Assembly: GCA_034190875.2 (NCBI GenBank) | Contig: CM067344.1 | Span: forward strand, 14,308,801-14,372,800 | DNA: 64,000 bases | Source: Urechis unicinctus | Taxonomy: Eukaryota; Annelida; Polychaeta; Xenopneusta; Urechidae | Reading direction: 5' to 3' | Shown here: positions 12,621-26,106 of the stretch, in pieces | Numbering within the stretch: position 1 is the first letter of the stretch | How the letters are laid out: every line of letters begins with the position of its first letter | Program-made: the position numbers and the translations under genes | Notes under the pieces: model-generated | Told to the model about the DNA's origin: nothing | The model's database searches: none | Seen by the model: the letters and a program-made list of their open reading frames with translations, nothing else

Positions 12621-15600
12621 ACTTGGTGTTATGCCTCACCAGCCAACCAATCTGTTGGCTACTGCAGTTCATTATTGATAGTCAGTCATTGTAGACTGAG
12701 CGCTTTGTCCTTCAAACACTTTACGAATATTCGCTCGACACCCTCGTCCACCTTCCATAGATCAAACATATATAAGTCACTGAATAAGCCAGCGTGCAGC
12801 TACGTTTTGATCATCTGATGCGTGCAAAATTTTCATGAGTTGAGAAGCTGCCCTCGCATTTGGAGTCCACTGGCTTCATTCCACACAACTCCGAAATGCT
12901 GTCCCATGGTTAAATGTTATATTCTAACTCTGAATCAATACCATTGTAGGTTGTCTGGTAATATATGGTGCTGCAACAACATCGTATCAGGAAATCTTGG
13001 GTATTTTATCCCTACTGTTTAGGTGAAGTCTCATAACAACTGAAGGGGCTTTTGCTAGTTCGTCAAAAATCGTCGAGTTTTGCGCAAAATGTGGTGCTAG
13101 TATTCAAGTCCACACAACTATGAGATAGATATATTGCTTTAATAATCGTCATAATTTTGGATCTGTGGCGTGATTGGATTATAGAAGTCACCATGTGAGT
13201 ATTTGAATATGGCTTATAGCAGATGTTGGATTCTCTTGCTCATCCTTGGTTGATTGACTTCCACCGTGAGGTTGGCATTCAAAACAATTTTGACCGGAAT
13301 TCCGCGTCTATAAGGCTGAGCTAGAACAGATCTGTTCCGTATGACTATTTATCTTATTGATCAACATACCGTAATTCCCCTCCTATAGAAACAGACGCAT
13401 CAATAACAAATGGTGTTCTATATTCCATGGGGGAAATAGCTTTGTGTTTCAGTTAATTATTGGTACTTACATAGCTTAGGTCTTAACAATTGTTGCTTTC
13501 GGTTCAATTAGCCACAGAGAAAGCAGTAGATACAGCGGTCTTACGACAAAATTGACTGGGGAATATCACCCTAGGGTACAATTCCTTGATACTCCGACTT
13601 GTTGTCGCAATACCGCAACATAATAACGAAATATTGGGGCTCTACTATGTGTTTGTTGTAATTATAAAAGAAGTTGAGGCAAGATATTGGAATAGGCATC
13701 TTTATAATTAAGGATTTTATTGCAACTGATTAATGATTGTGAGAAGAGGGGGCGGTTTGTTAAATGACCACACAAAAGACATGTTTTGGAAGCTTCTAGT
13801 TATATGGTAATCATAAGTAAAACATTAATAACCTTATTTTAGCGCTGAACGTCATCAGTCGACTTGCATGCCCTCATCACATTTACAAGAAAACAATAAA
13901 GCATAGATTTGTCTGAAGTATAAATCCTGGGACAAATATTCTTTCAATATATATGATGACATGTTATGGTATACGGCAAATGAGGAAAATGACCCTGGTG
14001 CCAATACAGAACCTCTGAATGGTAAATAACTACATCCTATAAGCGAACTGATTACTTATATACGCCACACCAGAATGATGCCGTGTGTGACTCATTGCAG
14101 GCTGCTCTGATGCACACATCCATTAGTCAGTGGTAGTCTTCCAAGCTATGCAATATTTATCTGCATTCTCTACTCGGTATCCAATATCTGAGCAAGCGGC
14201 ACATAGATGCAAATACCCTCCCTTGTTCTGTATGCGTATTTGTATAGCATACACTGGGACATTATTACGTGCATTATTAATGATCCATTGGCAAATAATA
14301 CATTTATCCACGGGCGCTTATGCCTGTCTACAAAACTCCCCCGAGCGGCAGAGACGAGACAGGCGAAACTGAACGTGCTCGTTGAATGAATGAATGCTTG
14401 TGCATTTATCCAGCTACCTTGGCCGTATCAGTCTCTAGATGTCGGGGAAATACGCATCCAAATCTGTTATATAAACAATGTACAATAAAATAATGTGATC
14501 ATTCTTGTGCCTTTGATCGACCTTGTTGTATTTGCTTCTCTTATATGTTCACCTTGCTCAGGTTTTCATTTCCTCGTGACGAGTTCGATATACCACAAAG
14601 TTCAGATGACATTTGACAGTCCAGTACTTGGATGAAATGAAGTAGATTTAGGTCAAAGCCGAATTGCAGGAGATATCGGATTATTATTCCTGTATGTTTG
14701 CTTCAAATTTTCAATCTTATGAAGCCTTGGAGAAAGTGATTACTTCCTTGACAAACAACGATTGATAGCACAGCAAAAGTTGCCGCGTGGTGTGTAGCGC
14801 GATGGCTATTTCCGCTTTCAAACAAAAACACATCATCAATCATTGACTAACTTCTTTAGTCGTGTAAACAGCTAGACATTTGAGAGATGGTTGCCCTGAA
14901 TCACTGAAATGTGGCTGGCTAGCTGTGATGTTCTAGACTCATACCCTACTCATATACTTTTTCTCTCATTAATCTGATCTATTTTTGAAGTCATCAATGA
15001 ATACACAGATGGACGGGAGTATCGCATAGAAGCACTTATTGTGTTAAGACAACAACCGTTGAGGCAAAAGCCATTGTGACTGTGCTTATACGTCAATATG
15101 TCGTATTCTTTGGCGCGAAAAGAGTAGCAGCGAACTTTTTGTCTTTCACAATTTCACCAACTGATGGGATTGGAGGAGGCTAAATTTTTCCAAAATCAAA
15201 AAGCCCTAGAGCGAGACAGGGTCCATTAAATCGTTCTTCCATTGGTACAATCAGGGAGAACGTTGAGCAGCATGAAATCCAAGCGTTGCAATACAAAGCA
15301 GCACCACGAACATTAACTAACACGATTGTTAATCTCGTTTAGAATAGATGGGTGTTGCCTAATAGTGTGCGGTGAGCTTATATTTGATGGTCCTTTAATA
15401 TCAAATTTATATAAAACAATTGAACCTCTTTTTGTATTCATTATTCTTTGCTTTATGTTAAGCATGTGCTTTCTATTAATTATGCGGCAGGTTATAACAT
15501 ATTTTTATCGCCAACATCACGCACAGCTAAGATTGGCCATCACCAGTCAACTAGCAAGATAGCATGGAGCTTTCTCTTTTTGCCTTCGTTTATCAAAAAA

Positions 15601-16596
15601 GCAATCAACAAAGCGGATTTTGTATTGTTTTGTGAATAAATTATGCTATTTATTTCACAATAATCATCATTTTTAACCTTAATAGATATAAACATTGATG
15701 ATATGATTATATCACTAATGGGAGCAGTAATGATAAAGTCAACATTAAAAGTGCACTCTGCGTTCACAACATTTTCCCGCGTGATTGATCATCTACAGTA
15801 GGGTGTGCACATAGAAATGATACTCTGATCAATTGAGTTGGAATAGAGCTACACAACAGTATGCTATTAGCCATCCTATCGATCCAATACGCGACGTTTT
15901 ATGGTGCCCAGTGGATAATACATCTAATTCGGCAATGAACCAAATAGGAACGGTGCCTCTTTGGTCGCTCGTCAGATAAACAACCTTCGCACAGGGAGAA
16001 AGAATAGCAATATCCACAACCAGGTATTTCCGTAAAGTGGCCATTAGGAATATCAATTGAACTATTCTTAGTGCTTGACGTACTGTTTAGGCCTATCTTA
16101 GAAACCAAAAAGATAATACTCATCAATCACCTTCGGAATCAAAAAAGGAAAGAGTAAGCAATATTAAGACGAAAGCATTATTGCTATTGTATGGACTGAC
16201 CGGAAGTGTGGACCAAGTGTTCTAAATGACCTGCTATTTATCTTTAATTTGGAATGGCTTGGTCAGATGTAGCTACATATGCTATGCCTTGTTTCATGGT
16301 GGCTTTGCACACGTGTTGTGACTGGCTTGTTTAATTCCGTCTGTGCAAGGACACAATATAACACTGGGGGTGTAGACTTAATTTTGTAATTTATTCAAGT
16401 CAAACAGGCCTTCAACAACTTGATTGCTTAGTCATCATTTTCTATTACCGAGGCTTGCCTTTAAATGAAAGTTCGAGTTGGGGTTGGTGTCGCAGAATTA
16501 TTCTGTGAATGTTGGGGTGCATATCGCAATAAGACAACCTTGCCTCTTGGAAATATCCTAGAGAACAGATATTTATCTTCTTTGTCGTCTGATTCA

Positions 16597-16645
16597 AGTA
16601 CATCTTATGCAAAACTAGCTGGATAAGATGACGCGGCAGGTCTGT
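16597..16645. repeat. Short element shared by c and a modules out of order (c1 copy)
   Basis: About 48 bp with AGCTGGATAAGATGACGCG followed by CAGGTCTG. Relatives lie at 37,439-37,487 (c2), 26,968-27,010 (a2) and 55,990-56,033 (a3). In c modules it is upstream of P and in a modules downstream, so it breaks the otherwise conserved order. Confidence 0.5.
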
Positions 16646-17292
16646 TTTAATCTGAAGTACTAAGCACAACTTCTCTGATTCCTTGTATTTGATATCGGCA
16701 TGTTTTAAAAGTGCATGAATAAGAAAATACTGTCATGAATAAAACTTTGATTGACCGATGCCCTTTTACTTCTAGAAATGATATACGTAAAATCGGGTGT
16801 CAACTGTAACCTCTGCTATTTCTGATTTCGTATTTGGAAACGTGCGAATTGTAAAGCAAATATTGTATAGGTAGACTCTACACTACATCTGAAGCTGAAA
16901 AAACGGAGTTTGAGTGATAATACAAGAAAATGAGGAAATTGCACATGAGCAGTTTCTTGATCCGGGTGTTACTCATTTGCATATTTTTTAAACAAGTTTC
17001 GGAGGCTGTTTTCAAAACGCCGATATCGTATCTTGCGCATTAATCGGTATGTGTCATATACAACAGCCATACAGTCCAGATGCAATATGATAGTAAAATC
17101 AATGCTGATGTAACATTGATTCTTCAGCAAGCGTTGTTTAGTTGCAAATTATCGCAGGCTGAAATCAATATAGATCGTGAACTCATGTAGGACAATCTTT
17201 AAATGCCTGTTAAAAGTGACCTTTGGTATATATCAGCGGATCTGTTGTGAAGCATCCTGTTATTCGACATCGCATTTGTAATTATGTTTAGG

Positions 17293-17365
17293 AGATTAGT
17301 AGCGGCACCACATTATGCTGAACATTAGCAGCAGCACCACATTACGCTGGATAGCAGCGCCACAT
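17293..17365. repeat. Short minisatellite, three GCASCRCCACATTA-like copies
   Basis: Three direct copies of a unit like TAGCAGCGCCACATTATGCT, spaced about 25-30 bp. The c2 counterpart (37,681-37,735) holds two copies in the form TAGCGGCGCCA, so copy number changed between units. Confidence 0.65.
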
Positions 17366-17689
17366 CATATTGTTTCGAAAGGGTGGTGAACACAAATTAA
17401 AACATTGCATCATTGTTACAATCATAAATAGCAATTTCACTGTTCAGAGAAATGGGTGATAATGTAGTAAATTACCCTCACGATCCAGGTAAGACGCATG
17501 ATATTTGAAACATTGTATGTCATGAAACATATTTTAGTCATGTCTGTTATAGAAAAAGGTCGGGCAACATCCAATCTGGCAATCTAGTTATCATTGATCT
17601 GCCTTTACACTGAAGCAGTATGAAACACATATAGGCTTCTTACATGATGGACCAACAATGTGTCCGAAAACGTTATTGCTTATAACATA

Positions 17690-17813
17690 TATCATCATAT
17701 ATCATGATGCGAGCATTTACATAATGGTGCATTTGGTCAAAGAACACGCTGGTATCGAAAGCAGATATATCATGTCCGGATATATCCAGAGATATATCTC
17801 CGAGCAATATAGG
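17690..17813. repeat. Landmark P in c1
   Basis: Has GCGAGCATTTACATAATG, GAACACGCTGGTATCG and CCGAGCAATATAGG. The AGCATTTACATAATG part matches the b type and the CACGCTGGTAT part matches the a type. Confidence 0.6.
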
Positions 17814-19869
17814 GATGCAAACTGATGTCGTCATAATCCCATCCGATCCCACGTTGCGCCCGCACAAAAAGTGTAAAAACAGCCTGGCTTCAATAGAAAG
17901 GGACTTTCAGCGCCTTGCATTTTGTCCTTAAAATTCTTTTTAGCTTGGAAATCGTCCATATGTTATTGCCCCTGTTATTCTCCAAATAACGACATAAGTT
18001 TTATATATATCCTATTAATGTTTCTAGATACGACTAGAATGCTACAGTGAAAAGGTGTTAAAGAGCCAGTTCGGACCGGTCTAAAATCGATAACAGTGAA
18101 TCAAAAAAGCGCCGAATCTGCTGTGTTATCATGGCCTGCCTGCGACACAATGCTATTGATAGCAGCCTACTTGACAACCAGTTTAATAGTACATAGCGAC
18201 TTGAGCCAGTAAGTAACAGATACTCATAGAAGCATGCGGGAGATGGAAACAGAATCAGGATCTATTTGGCAGCATTATTGCCTAGTCGTCAGTTCAATAT
18301 GCTGCTCAGTTAAAACTGGTATAGTGATAGTCAGAAGTATGTCAAATATTCCATGGACGCCAGGTGCGTTTGGGTGAAGAAATGACACAGTAATTTTTTT
18401 ATCGGAATGTAGTACTGATGACGAAGATATTTGTGAATTATAATTTGTCATCAAGCAAATGATAAATGTTTTATGGAAATACCCGGATAATTGAATACTT
18501 AAGGCTTGGCCTTATACAGTGACACTAATATTACAGAGGTTAACTGTGTGACATGCTGGGGACGTCCGACTGCAACATCAGTCGAAACAGTCGCAGCAAC
18601 ATTACAGCTATGCTATTTCTCATATAAATTCGAATTTTATTTTATAGTATTTATTATTCGTTAACTTGAAAATAAATACATGTCATTTCTTGTGAACTGA
18701 AGTGGACGTTCAAATAAGCCGCATATACGGAGCAAAGAGAGTGATCACTAGGGCCATTCACGCGTATTTCATGCTGCTGGCACTGATGTCGGTCAAGGCT
18801 ACATCCGAATCTCACCTCTTTCATAAATCATCTTTTAAGTGACATTCCAATTCCGTGAAGCAATATTCCCACCTCCCGTAGCTTGCATCATGATCGGAGT
18901 CCGCAATGCTTCTATCCAGATTACTCTGACAATTTCCCAGCACTATTATGAGAAGTAGTGGTCACTATCCAATATGATAACGGAATTAAACAAATGAGAT
19001 TAGGCATCATACTGCGACAGTATACAAATTCATGTTACTGCATAAAAATTCATCGGATCGAAACGCTCGACTTTATAATAACATTTAGGCAATGTTATCT
19101 TCAAGACTCAATATACCTAAGGACGATGTGTCCCACAGGAACATGTAACTGCTGTCACAAAGCTAAAGATTCTCCATGATGCCCCCCCCCGACTTTACTT
19201 ACATGCCATAATGGATCCAATCGCAAGGCGTTTCGCGATATTAGTGACAATCAAGAGTTAGAAGCACTGTTTATGTAAAGCGCTGAAAACGGATGTTTAC
19301 AGAGACATTGCAACAAGCATGACTGAATAAACAATTCGTTTATAAATAACGTTACGTTTTCTCTGTATAGCTTAAAACATATGGAATATTTTGCAAGGCC
19401 ATCTACAATACCCTCCTCTTAATCAGCTTAACAACCACAGTAGGTCTGCTTGATGTAATCTGCTAAATAGATTTAAGAAACAGGGTGATGGCTCACGGGA
19501 TATTCCTCATCATACTTCAGGCTCGTTAACCCATGAGTTCATCTGTGCAGCTGTTATCTCGTGTTCATGGCATGGGGTGTCGAGGCCCGGTGAATGTGTC
19601 ATTGGCGACATTCCAATGCTTGGCAAATGAGATGTCAGATTTCACTGCTAAGTGTATGGGGTATGAATGCGAGGAGTTGAGGCATCCTCACGCATGAATT
19701 CCTGTTAAAAAAACAACGCATCAAATATATCAAATCAATGACCCATATACACGAATGTTATGCACCAAGCATAACAAAAGTGTCCAATTAACCACTTACC
19801 ACATCCCTTACTTATAGATAAGAAATTCTACCTTGGTGTTCAGTGTGCTTATTGTGGAGCATCTAATTA

Positions 19870-20277
19870 ATCTGCATGTATATCACGACTATGGGCATTT
19901 GTGTCTGAATGAGTAGTTTAAGTGTAAGAGCTCAGCAAGTCTATACAAATGCGTTCAGTGAGCATGATTCAAGGGAGTAATATTGTGAGCTGTTTAGTGA
20001 GAGGTAAGCATGTCTCAATGATTGACTGGATTAAGTGGATCAATTAGTGAGTTGTTAGTCTGTATGTATATCATGACTATGGGCGTTTGTGTCTGAATGA
20101 GTATTATAAGTGTAAGAGTTCAGCAGCTCTATTCACTTAACCAAGTTCAGCTGTGCAAATGCGTTCAGTGAGCATGATGCAAGGGAGTAATATTGTGCGC
20201 TGGGTGTTTCGTAAGAGGTAATCATTATTATAATTATCAACTGGATTAACTGGATCAATTGGTGTGTTGTTAGAAGA
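19870..20277. repeat. Direct tandem duplication of about 190-220 bp
   Basis: Bases 19,870-20,057 and 20,058-20,277 repeat the same sequence: ATGTATATCACGACTATGGG, then GTGTCTGAATGAGTA, TGCGTTCAGTGAGCATGAT, GGGAGTAATATTGTG and GGATCAATT in order. The second copy carries about 25 extra bases in the middle. The sequence is absent from c2, whose alignment skips from about 39,780 to 40,000. Confidence 0.8.
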
Positions 20278-20611
20278 GTGGCAGACGGGCAAAGAGTTTG
20301 TGACGGGGCATTAAGTTAGCGGGCTGAGCCGACGAGTGATTTGTTTATCGCATTATGAAGAAAGGTTGTAGGAGTTTTGTACTATGCTGCTCCCACAAAT
20401 TGTCTGCACTGCATGCAATGATGCAAAGGACAATACACGCACGTATCAAAGACAAGTATTAATTACTGGTCCACTGTGATTTTAAATATTTAAAAAACCA
20501 GCCAGCCTTTCTGTGCAGGAGTGAAGATACTTACATGGACCAATTTCAAAGCAATATTCATTAACAGACCTAAGTAGGCTGTCTTATAGAAGTAAATAAT
20601 TCAAAACATTA

Positions 20612-21097
20612 ATGGTAAAGGAAAGCTGGCAATGTTATTGTATTATTGAAGCAATGGGTGATAGCGATGTGAATGCCTACCCGCAACTAGCAATGAATGC
20701 TTTACAGATTCGTATACCACTGCAAGCTGTTTTGTTTCGACACATGTTAGCGCATCGAATACAATCGTACGAGAAATTCTACATTGATGCACTGATAAAC
20801 TGTCGACATGGGCGTAACTTGTCAGCTTACCTAACATATACGGATATTGAGCTGTTTGCAGTGGAGAGGTTGCAATTATTCACGACTAAATGGTATCGAT
20901 GGTACAAGTCACTTAATACGGGATACATAGGAATTATACTCGCTCTGGGACGATCTGTTATTATCCCGTTTCCAAGGATTTGGTCATCAATATATCATGC
21001 AAGTTCATCGAGGATCCTCTGGGATATTCATTTTCCTTATTTGTACAACAGGAACAACCCCATTCAACACCCTATTGATGAAACCTTCTTTAGCTAG
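20612..21097 (+). CDS. Open reading frame of 161 codons, hypothetical, uncertain
   Basis: This is the longest frame in the window outside microsatellites. It starts with ATG and ends with TAG. The predicted product is soluble-looking, rich in Tyr, Arg, Ile and Leu, with no signal peptide, membrane segment or motif I recognise. The homologous DNA in c2 (40,210-40,650) has the same ATG. In its first 22 codons four of five substitutions are silent, but a 10 bp insertion and a 1 bp loss then break the frame, and later differences are mostly replacements. The frame is therefore either a relic intact only here or a chance opening in repeated DNA. It could also be one exon of a spliced gene, but no splice partner is visible. 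Confidence 0.15.
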   Translation: MVKESWQCYCIIEAMGDSDVNAYPQLAMNALQIRIPLQAVLFRHMLAHRIQSYEKFYIDALINCRHGRNLSAYLTYTDIELFAVERLQLFTTKWYRWYKSLNTGYIGIILALGRSVIIPFPRIWSSIYHASSSRILWDIHFPYLYNRNNPIQHPIDETFFS

Positions 21098-23121
21098 AGC
21101 CTTTACGTGTTCATAATATTTGCATAAGACGTTCTATCCGATCTCGCATTAACGGCAACCGCTGGCTAAATCATAACATTCATCCGTCACCGAATATTTA
21201 TGTTGAATGTACACAGAAGAGGATACCGTCGCCTCTTTAAGATGAATTTACATTGAGGATATCCCTTTATGTATGCTCAAACTGCGATTATCGGGAAATC
21301 TCCCATTTTCCTTTATGGAAGTGTGGTCATCTATATGGAAAAGCTAGCTGTGACAACAAGGGGCATACTTTAGGACGGACATGTCTGTAGAGTAGGAGAA
21401 ACTGTTAATAGATAACGCCACATGGAGAGTTTCTGTTGCAATTGATCTGCCAAAAAAAAGTCTAATAATATAAACATCATGTATCATATCTTAATGATGA
21501 TGGATGATCCTAAGTTTCCGTTAAAGGGGTGTATGTTACGGATCGAAACCTCGCTGGTAATGCTTCTCATGGTTACTTTTTGGCAATCAAAACTTGTAAC
21601 GGTTTGTTAAGATATTTTGAATCAACATAAAATCGTCGAAGGCAGCCGTTTTCCCCCTTGATGCTCGGCAAAACAGAACCAGTAATGGCAGTGGACATTC
21701 AATAATTAATCTTAGTTTATAGTTCCGATGTTGCAACCTGTCAAACTATTAAAGGTCAACATAACGCCTGAGGCTAAAAGTAATTGGAAAATTCCTTTTA
21801 TCATTCAACGAAAGAGCACCATCTTTCCTTTTTGCATGTTACGTAGTTATTTCTGTTAATCTATAATCGTATATATGTATTTCTTGAATCATTAAAACTC
21901 ACATTAAGTCGATTTACTTGTTTAGCAAATCAAGTATAATCGCGCATAGTAGTAGGTATGAAGAGTCACTTAAAAGAATTCTATCAACATACTTTAGTAT
22001 CATTGCATTGATTTTCACTTGGGATATCAGCTTAGGGGTGGAGATGGAAAATATTTGTCACTTTACTTTTCTGTAGTTATAGATAACTGAATGAAAATCC
22101 TTTGAGAATGGCATATTGCAATATGCCTATGCTGTTTATTATTCATGGCGAGATGATAAAGGGAAGTTTGAGAAGACGAGCTAGCTTAAGAAGTATGCAT
22201 GCGTGCAAATGTAGATGAACCAAGTTTAAACATGTTCCCACAGATTATCAAATAATTCAACCAGCTTAAATGCAAATCTGGACAGTTATATAAATGCAAC
22301 GAGTCTAGAAGCATTTGAGTTATTCATGTAGTAATATTATGGCTAGGAGGCATCCGGGAAAGCAGCTAGCACTGAATATCCGTACGCTGCCTCCAACCCT
22401 ACAATAAAAGCCGCCTTTGTGATTTAATTTATACCGATTAACTGTCCAAAGGTTAATCTATTCGAGGACTATTACCACGATTCATCGGCACAATATTGAA
22501 GATTCATAATCCTATCACGAATTGACCCCTGCAATACAATTTCGAATAGCCCAAAGCGGTATCCCTTAGATAACCCAGAGACATACACTATCATATCATA
22601 TGTGTCTCGTATGGCTTCACAACAAATTGAACCATGTCATGTATTGTTCACGAAGTCCCGCAACTCCATGCTTTATGGATTGCAAAATTTCTATAGGTGA
22701 GAGTTCATGTTTTGTTAACGACATTTTTCCCAGTACTGCCCTCAAGAGTCGTATAAATCGGACTTAAGCCAAATCGGCCATGCACAGTAAGTTTGACGAG
22801 ATTCTGGCCCATCCGAACGGAATCAATTCAAGTAGATCCATCTGTCTCGAGCTTATGATGGCCAGCGATGCTCATGAAGACCGGATGTAAGTGCTGAAGA
22901 TGTCGTTGCTAAGCTGGTAGTGATCTCTGATGATATATCGTATATTGGTAATATTTTGTCTTAAGCAGATGTGATCTGCAGTGTAATTGGCTGTTATTAA
23001 ACTGAAGAGAAATCCCCTTCACTTTTGTCACGAAATATCGTGCTAAGATACGCCAGAGACACCAACTTGGTTAAATGGTAAAGATCAACTGACGCTAGGG
23101 AATTAATGGGGATAAGCAGTG

Positions 23122-23215
23122 CTATTATCAGTACGCCTCTCTGGCTTCCCATTACATAGCACTATACTTCTGTATGGACCTATTTGGCATCAGCCTTATG
23201 CAGATCGAGCTACCG
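23122..23215. repeat. Landmark T in c1
   Basis: Has GTACGCCTCTCTGGCTTCC, TCTGTATGGACCTATTTGGC and a GATCGAGC end. It is intermediate between the a and b forms. Confidence 0.6.
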
Positions 23216-24368
23216 TGAGTATATCGGTTCTGAAATCACCCGTTCGTAGATCCATTCGTATACGATTGAGTAGAAGGATAGGGAAGAAAGTCAAGCCACT
23301 CGACCAAGTTTGACAGTGTTAATAAACTCAAAGTCGCAGTGAGGAATGTATGCGGGCTATATGCAATTGTTTATATTTCAAATCATTGTCAGTAATATTG
23401 CATCCTAAAATAACTCTTTTATGCCATGATTCTTTGTTCATAGGTATGTGCCGACGTAGGGAGGATTTATTTTTACTATCTATTAACCTTTTGGCAAGAA
23501 CTTCCATTCACTATGAATTATTGTATATTGGAACATCTAAACATATTTACTGACCTTCTCAATTCGTTTTGTAGCTACGAGCTCTTTATTGAGTTATATC
23601 GCATTTGTCTCTTTTGAACGGTCATTTACTTATTTGTACAATTGCTCTTATTTCGTCACAGAAATTGTATAGATTTCCATCGATGTACAATGAATTGCTA
23701 TATACAGGAGCAGCTAAACGTTATGAATAATTGACTCTCATTTGCATGTTTTAACAATCGTGTACCTTTATGTGAGATTGTTCTTAGAATTGCTTGCAGT
23801 TATTTCGTAATATACATTAGAAACTTCAACAAAATTTTGCTAATCGAATGTCATAGAAATGATACGATATTGAGTATCATGTGTCACCAATAACTCTCAG
23901 ACAGAATGGCTCATTATAAGTGTCCTTCCCCGGGTCGACAATTGGAGAAGATTAACCTATTAGCCAAGCTAACGTATGATAATAACAATACACATTTTGC
24001 AGACATTGCGCTTAATGCATTGTAATCATAATACGAAGTACTTAATTCACACATTAATATATTTTGAGATATGTGGTGTGTTCATTTTGATATCAATCGC
24101 AATCGTTTAAGGCGGTGATATAAATGACCAAAGGTTAAAAACTCACTATAGAGAGTGCATTGATGCAGGTCGCACCTGATGACCCTGAAATACCCTTGTC
24201 AGACACCTGCACATTGACGTTGTGATATGATGTCATTCTAGTGTCTGCTTCTATGAGGCTTACGGTAATAAACACTCAATGGTTTGCAATATCGGCCACG
24301 CGACGCAGGAAGACCTATAATGATGGAAGCGAAATTGATTTAAAGACCTGTCATCTTCTGAAATGACT

Positions 24369-24460
24369 TATCTGTATTGACATACATAATAACTAATGGT
24401 TCGAACCCAGAACCCTAACGTACGCCAAAGGCGAGTAAAACCGACTTCGGTGGATTACCA
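24369..24460. repeat. Landmark S in a2
   Basis: Same TATCTGTATTGACATACATA opening followed by GGTTCGAACCCAG. It is more diverged afterwards than the b copies, and shows that a and b modules begin alike. Confidence 0.55.
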
Positions 24461-24822
24461 GAACCGCCATCCAAGACGACTTATGGGCAATTTTCTTAGT
24501 TTCGATAGCTACCAATGTCAGTTAAGTGTGTGATCTTAAAATGCTTAACACGAATTGCAAGTAGCATTTGTGAATTTGCAAGCTACAATTAAAAGGTTAG
24601 CAATCGCATAAAGAAGCAGACATTGATAATCACCCTGGAAGATTGAAGTTTACAACAGATATAGCGACACATTACGAGTACAAGTATTGAAATCCAGCAA
24701 CAAGAAAATTGCCAACTCACATATATAAATGCCAAATGAATGCCAAATTAACAGTTGCCGCTTCTCGCAATATCCGGCCCAGTCGGACGGGAATGCTCGG
24801 AGTGAGTCATACTGTTCAATAT

Positions 24823-24926
24823 CTTTGCGCTGCAAATTTACGACACAATCACGGACCCATAGACCCGCTAACAGATGATCTGTGTACGAAAAGCCTCATA
24901 CTGACATGATCAGCAAAAAGCTCAAG
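24823..24926. repeat. Core element K in a2
   Basis: Nearly identical to the a1 copy at 81-190, including GACCCATAGACC in place of the CATCGACC seen in b and c modules. Confidence 0.72.
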
Positions 24927-25675
24927 TCAAACAGGCGGAGATCGACCACAGGCGGAGATGTATGGTTTCATGTTAGGGATAGCTAGTGATGCATGCATGA
25001 TGGTCATCTCAGGAGCTGTGTGCCGGCCTTAGTGTTGTGCCTTACCAGTCATCCGATGTGTTGGCTGATCGGGTTTTATTGAGTCAGTATCTGCATCAGG
25101 CTGTCTACAGGGCACTTCCTGGTATTAACACCGTAGATCAAACATCGCACGAAAGACCACATCTCGAAGCGACTAGGAAAGGGCAGCAAGCACCTATCCT
25201 TCGATCATCTGGTGATTGTAACGTTACCATAGTGTGAAAGCCTAGTCTCGCACATTCCAGCATTCAAAGTCCATTCTGCCTTCGCTAAGTTCACCCATAC
25301 CATTGGTTACCTGTTGTCTGTTTGTACGCAATGCTGATGTTCAGTTCTCGGTTTAACTGAGCTGAAAAAGAGCTTCACAGCTGTACGTGGAGCAGCAATC
25401 GATTCCAGTTGTATAAAATATCAAAGCTAATAACTTTCCCTGTAATAACACCCATCATGCGTATTGGGCAATGTGGATGCTTGACAAGAACGAATGGACG
25501 TTGTGCCCTACAGCACTCTTGTCAGCGAAGCAGCCTCAGGACATAACACCGACTTAACATATAACAGCTGCAATATAGCAGTGACCTGCTGGTTTTGCCC
25601 TCGATATACTATAGTCTGCATATTTCATCATGCTCTCATGATTGGTTTAATTAGCGCTCTATATGCTAGCGTTTC

Positions 25676-25785
25676 TTTGTATATATATATTCATACACAC
25701 ACGCACACATGTACATAGATATTTAAATCTATATAAATAAATATATATACGTAAAAATACATATATATATATATGTACACATATC

Positions 25786-25824
<39 letters not shown>

Positions 25825-26106
25825 GTACATATACATATTTATATTCTTATATTTATATATGTAAATTTATACATATATATATGTATATTTGTATATATAT
25901 GCATATATATATATTTATAAAAAATAACTCCATATATATGCATATATATATATATTCATAGCATATATATTCATATTTATATATGTACACATAAATATAT
26001 ATATATATACATATATATATATATCAATATATATATATATTAAATATATATATATATATATATGAACATATATTAAAATGTATATATTTATTTATATGCA
26101 TAAATA
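25676..26106. repeat. Mixed AT-rich microsatellite of a2
   Basis: Imperfect TATATA, TATGTATA and TATACACAC repeats lying at the same site as the (CA)n of a1 (3,138). The short CACACACACGCACACATG piece near 25,694 may be the remains or seed of a CA array. Confidence 0.9.

Larger units (their letters stand above)
11830..24370. repeat. Module c1 (longest module)
   Basis: Matches c2 from 33,830 to 40,715 in order, and matches c3 from 61,850. Examples are 12,040-12,800 with 33,830-34,510 and 61,920-62,600, 14,100-14,480 with 35,130-35,370 and 62,620-62,960, 15,000-16,500 with 35,770-37,380, 17,690-18,350 with 38,040-38,830, and 20,340-21,100 with 40,010-40,690. Landmarks are K (12,421-12,519), P (17,690-17,813) and T (23,122-23,215). 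Its tail, 22,340-23,600, resembles the tail of b1 (10,040-11,500). The 161-codon frame at 20,612-21,097 is the only sizeable open frame. Stretch 21,170-22,280 shows nothing I can identify. Confidence 0.7.

Noticed and set aside
19182-19190. Homopolymer run of C
   Set aside because: Nine bases only, with no associated feature.
24395-24460. tRNA gene around GGTTCGAACCC
   Set aside because: No cloverleaf, anticodon arm or matching acceptor stem can be formed around it.
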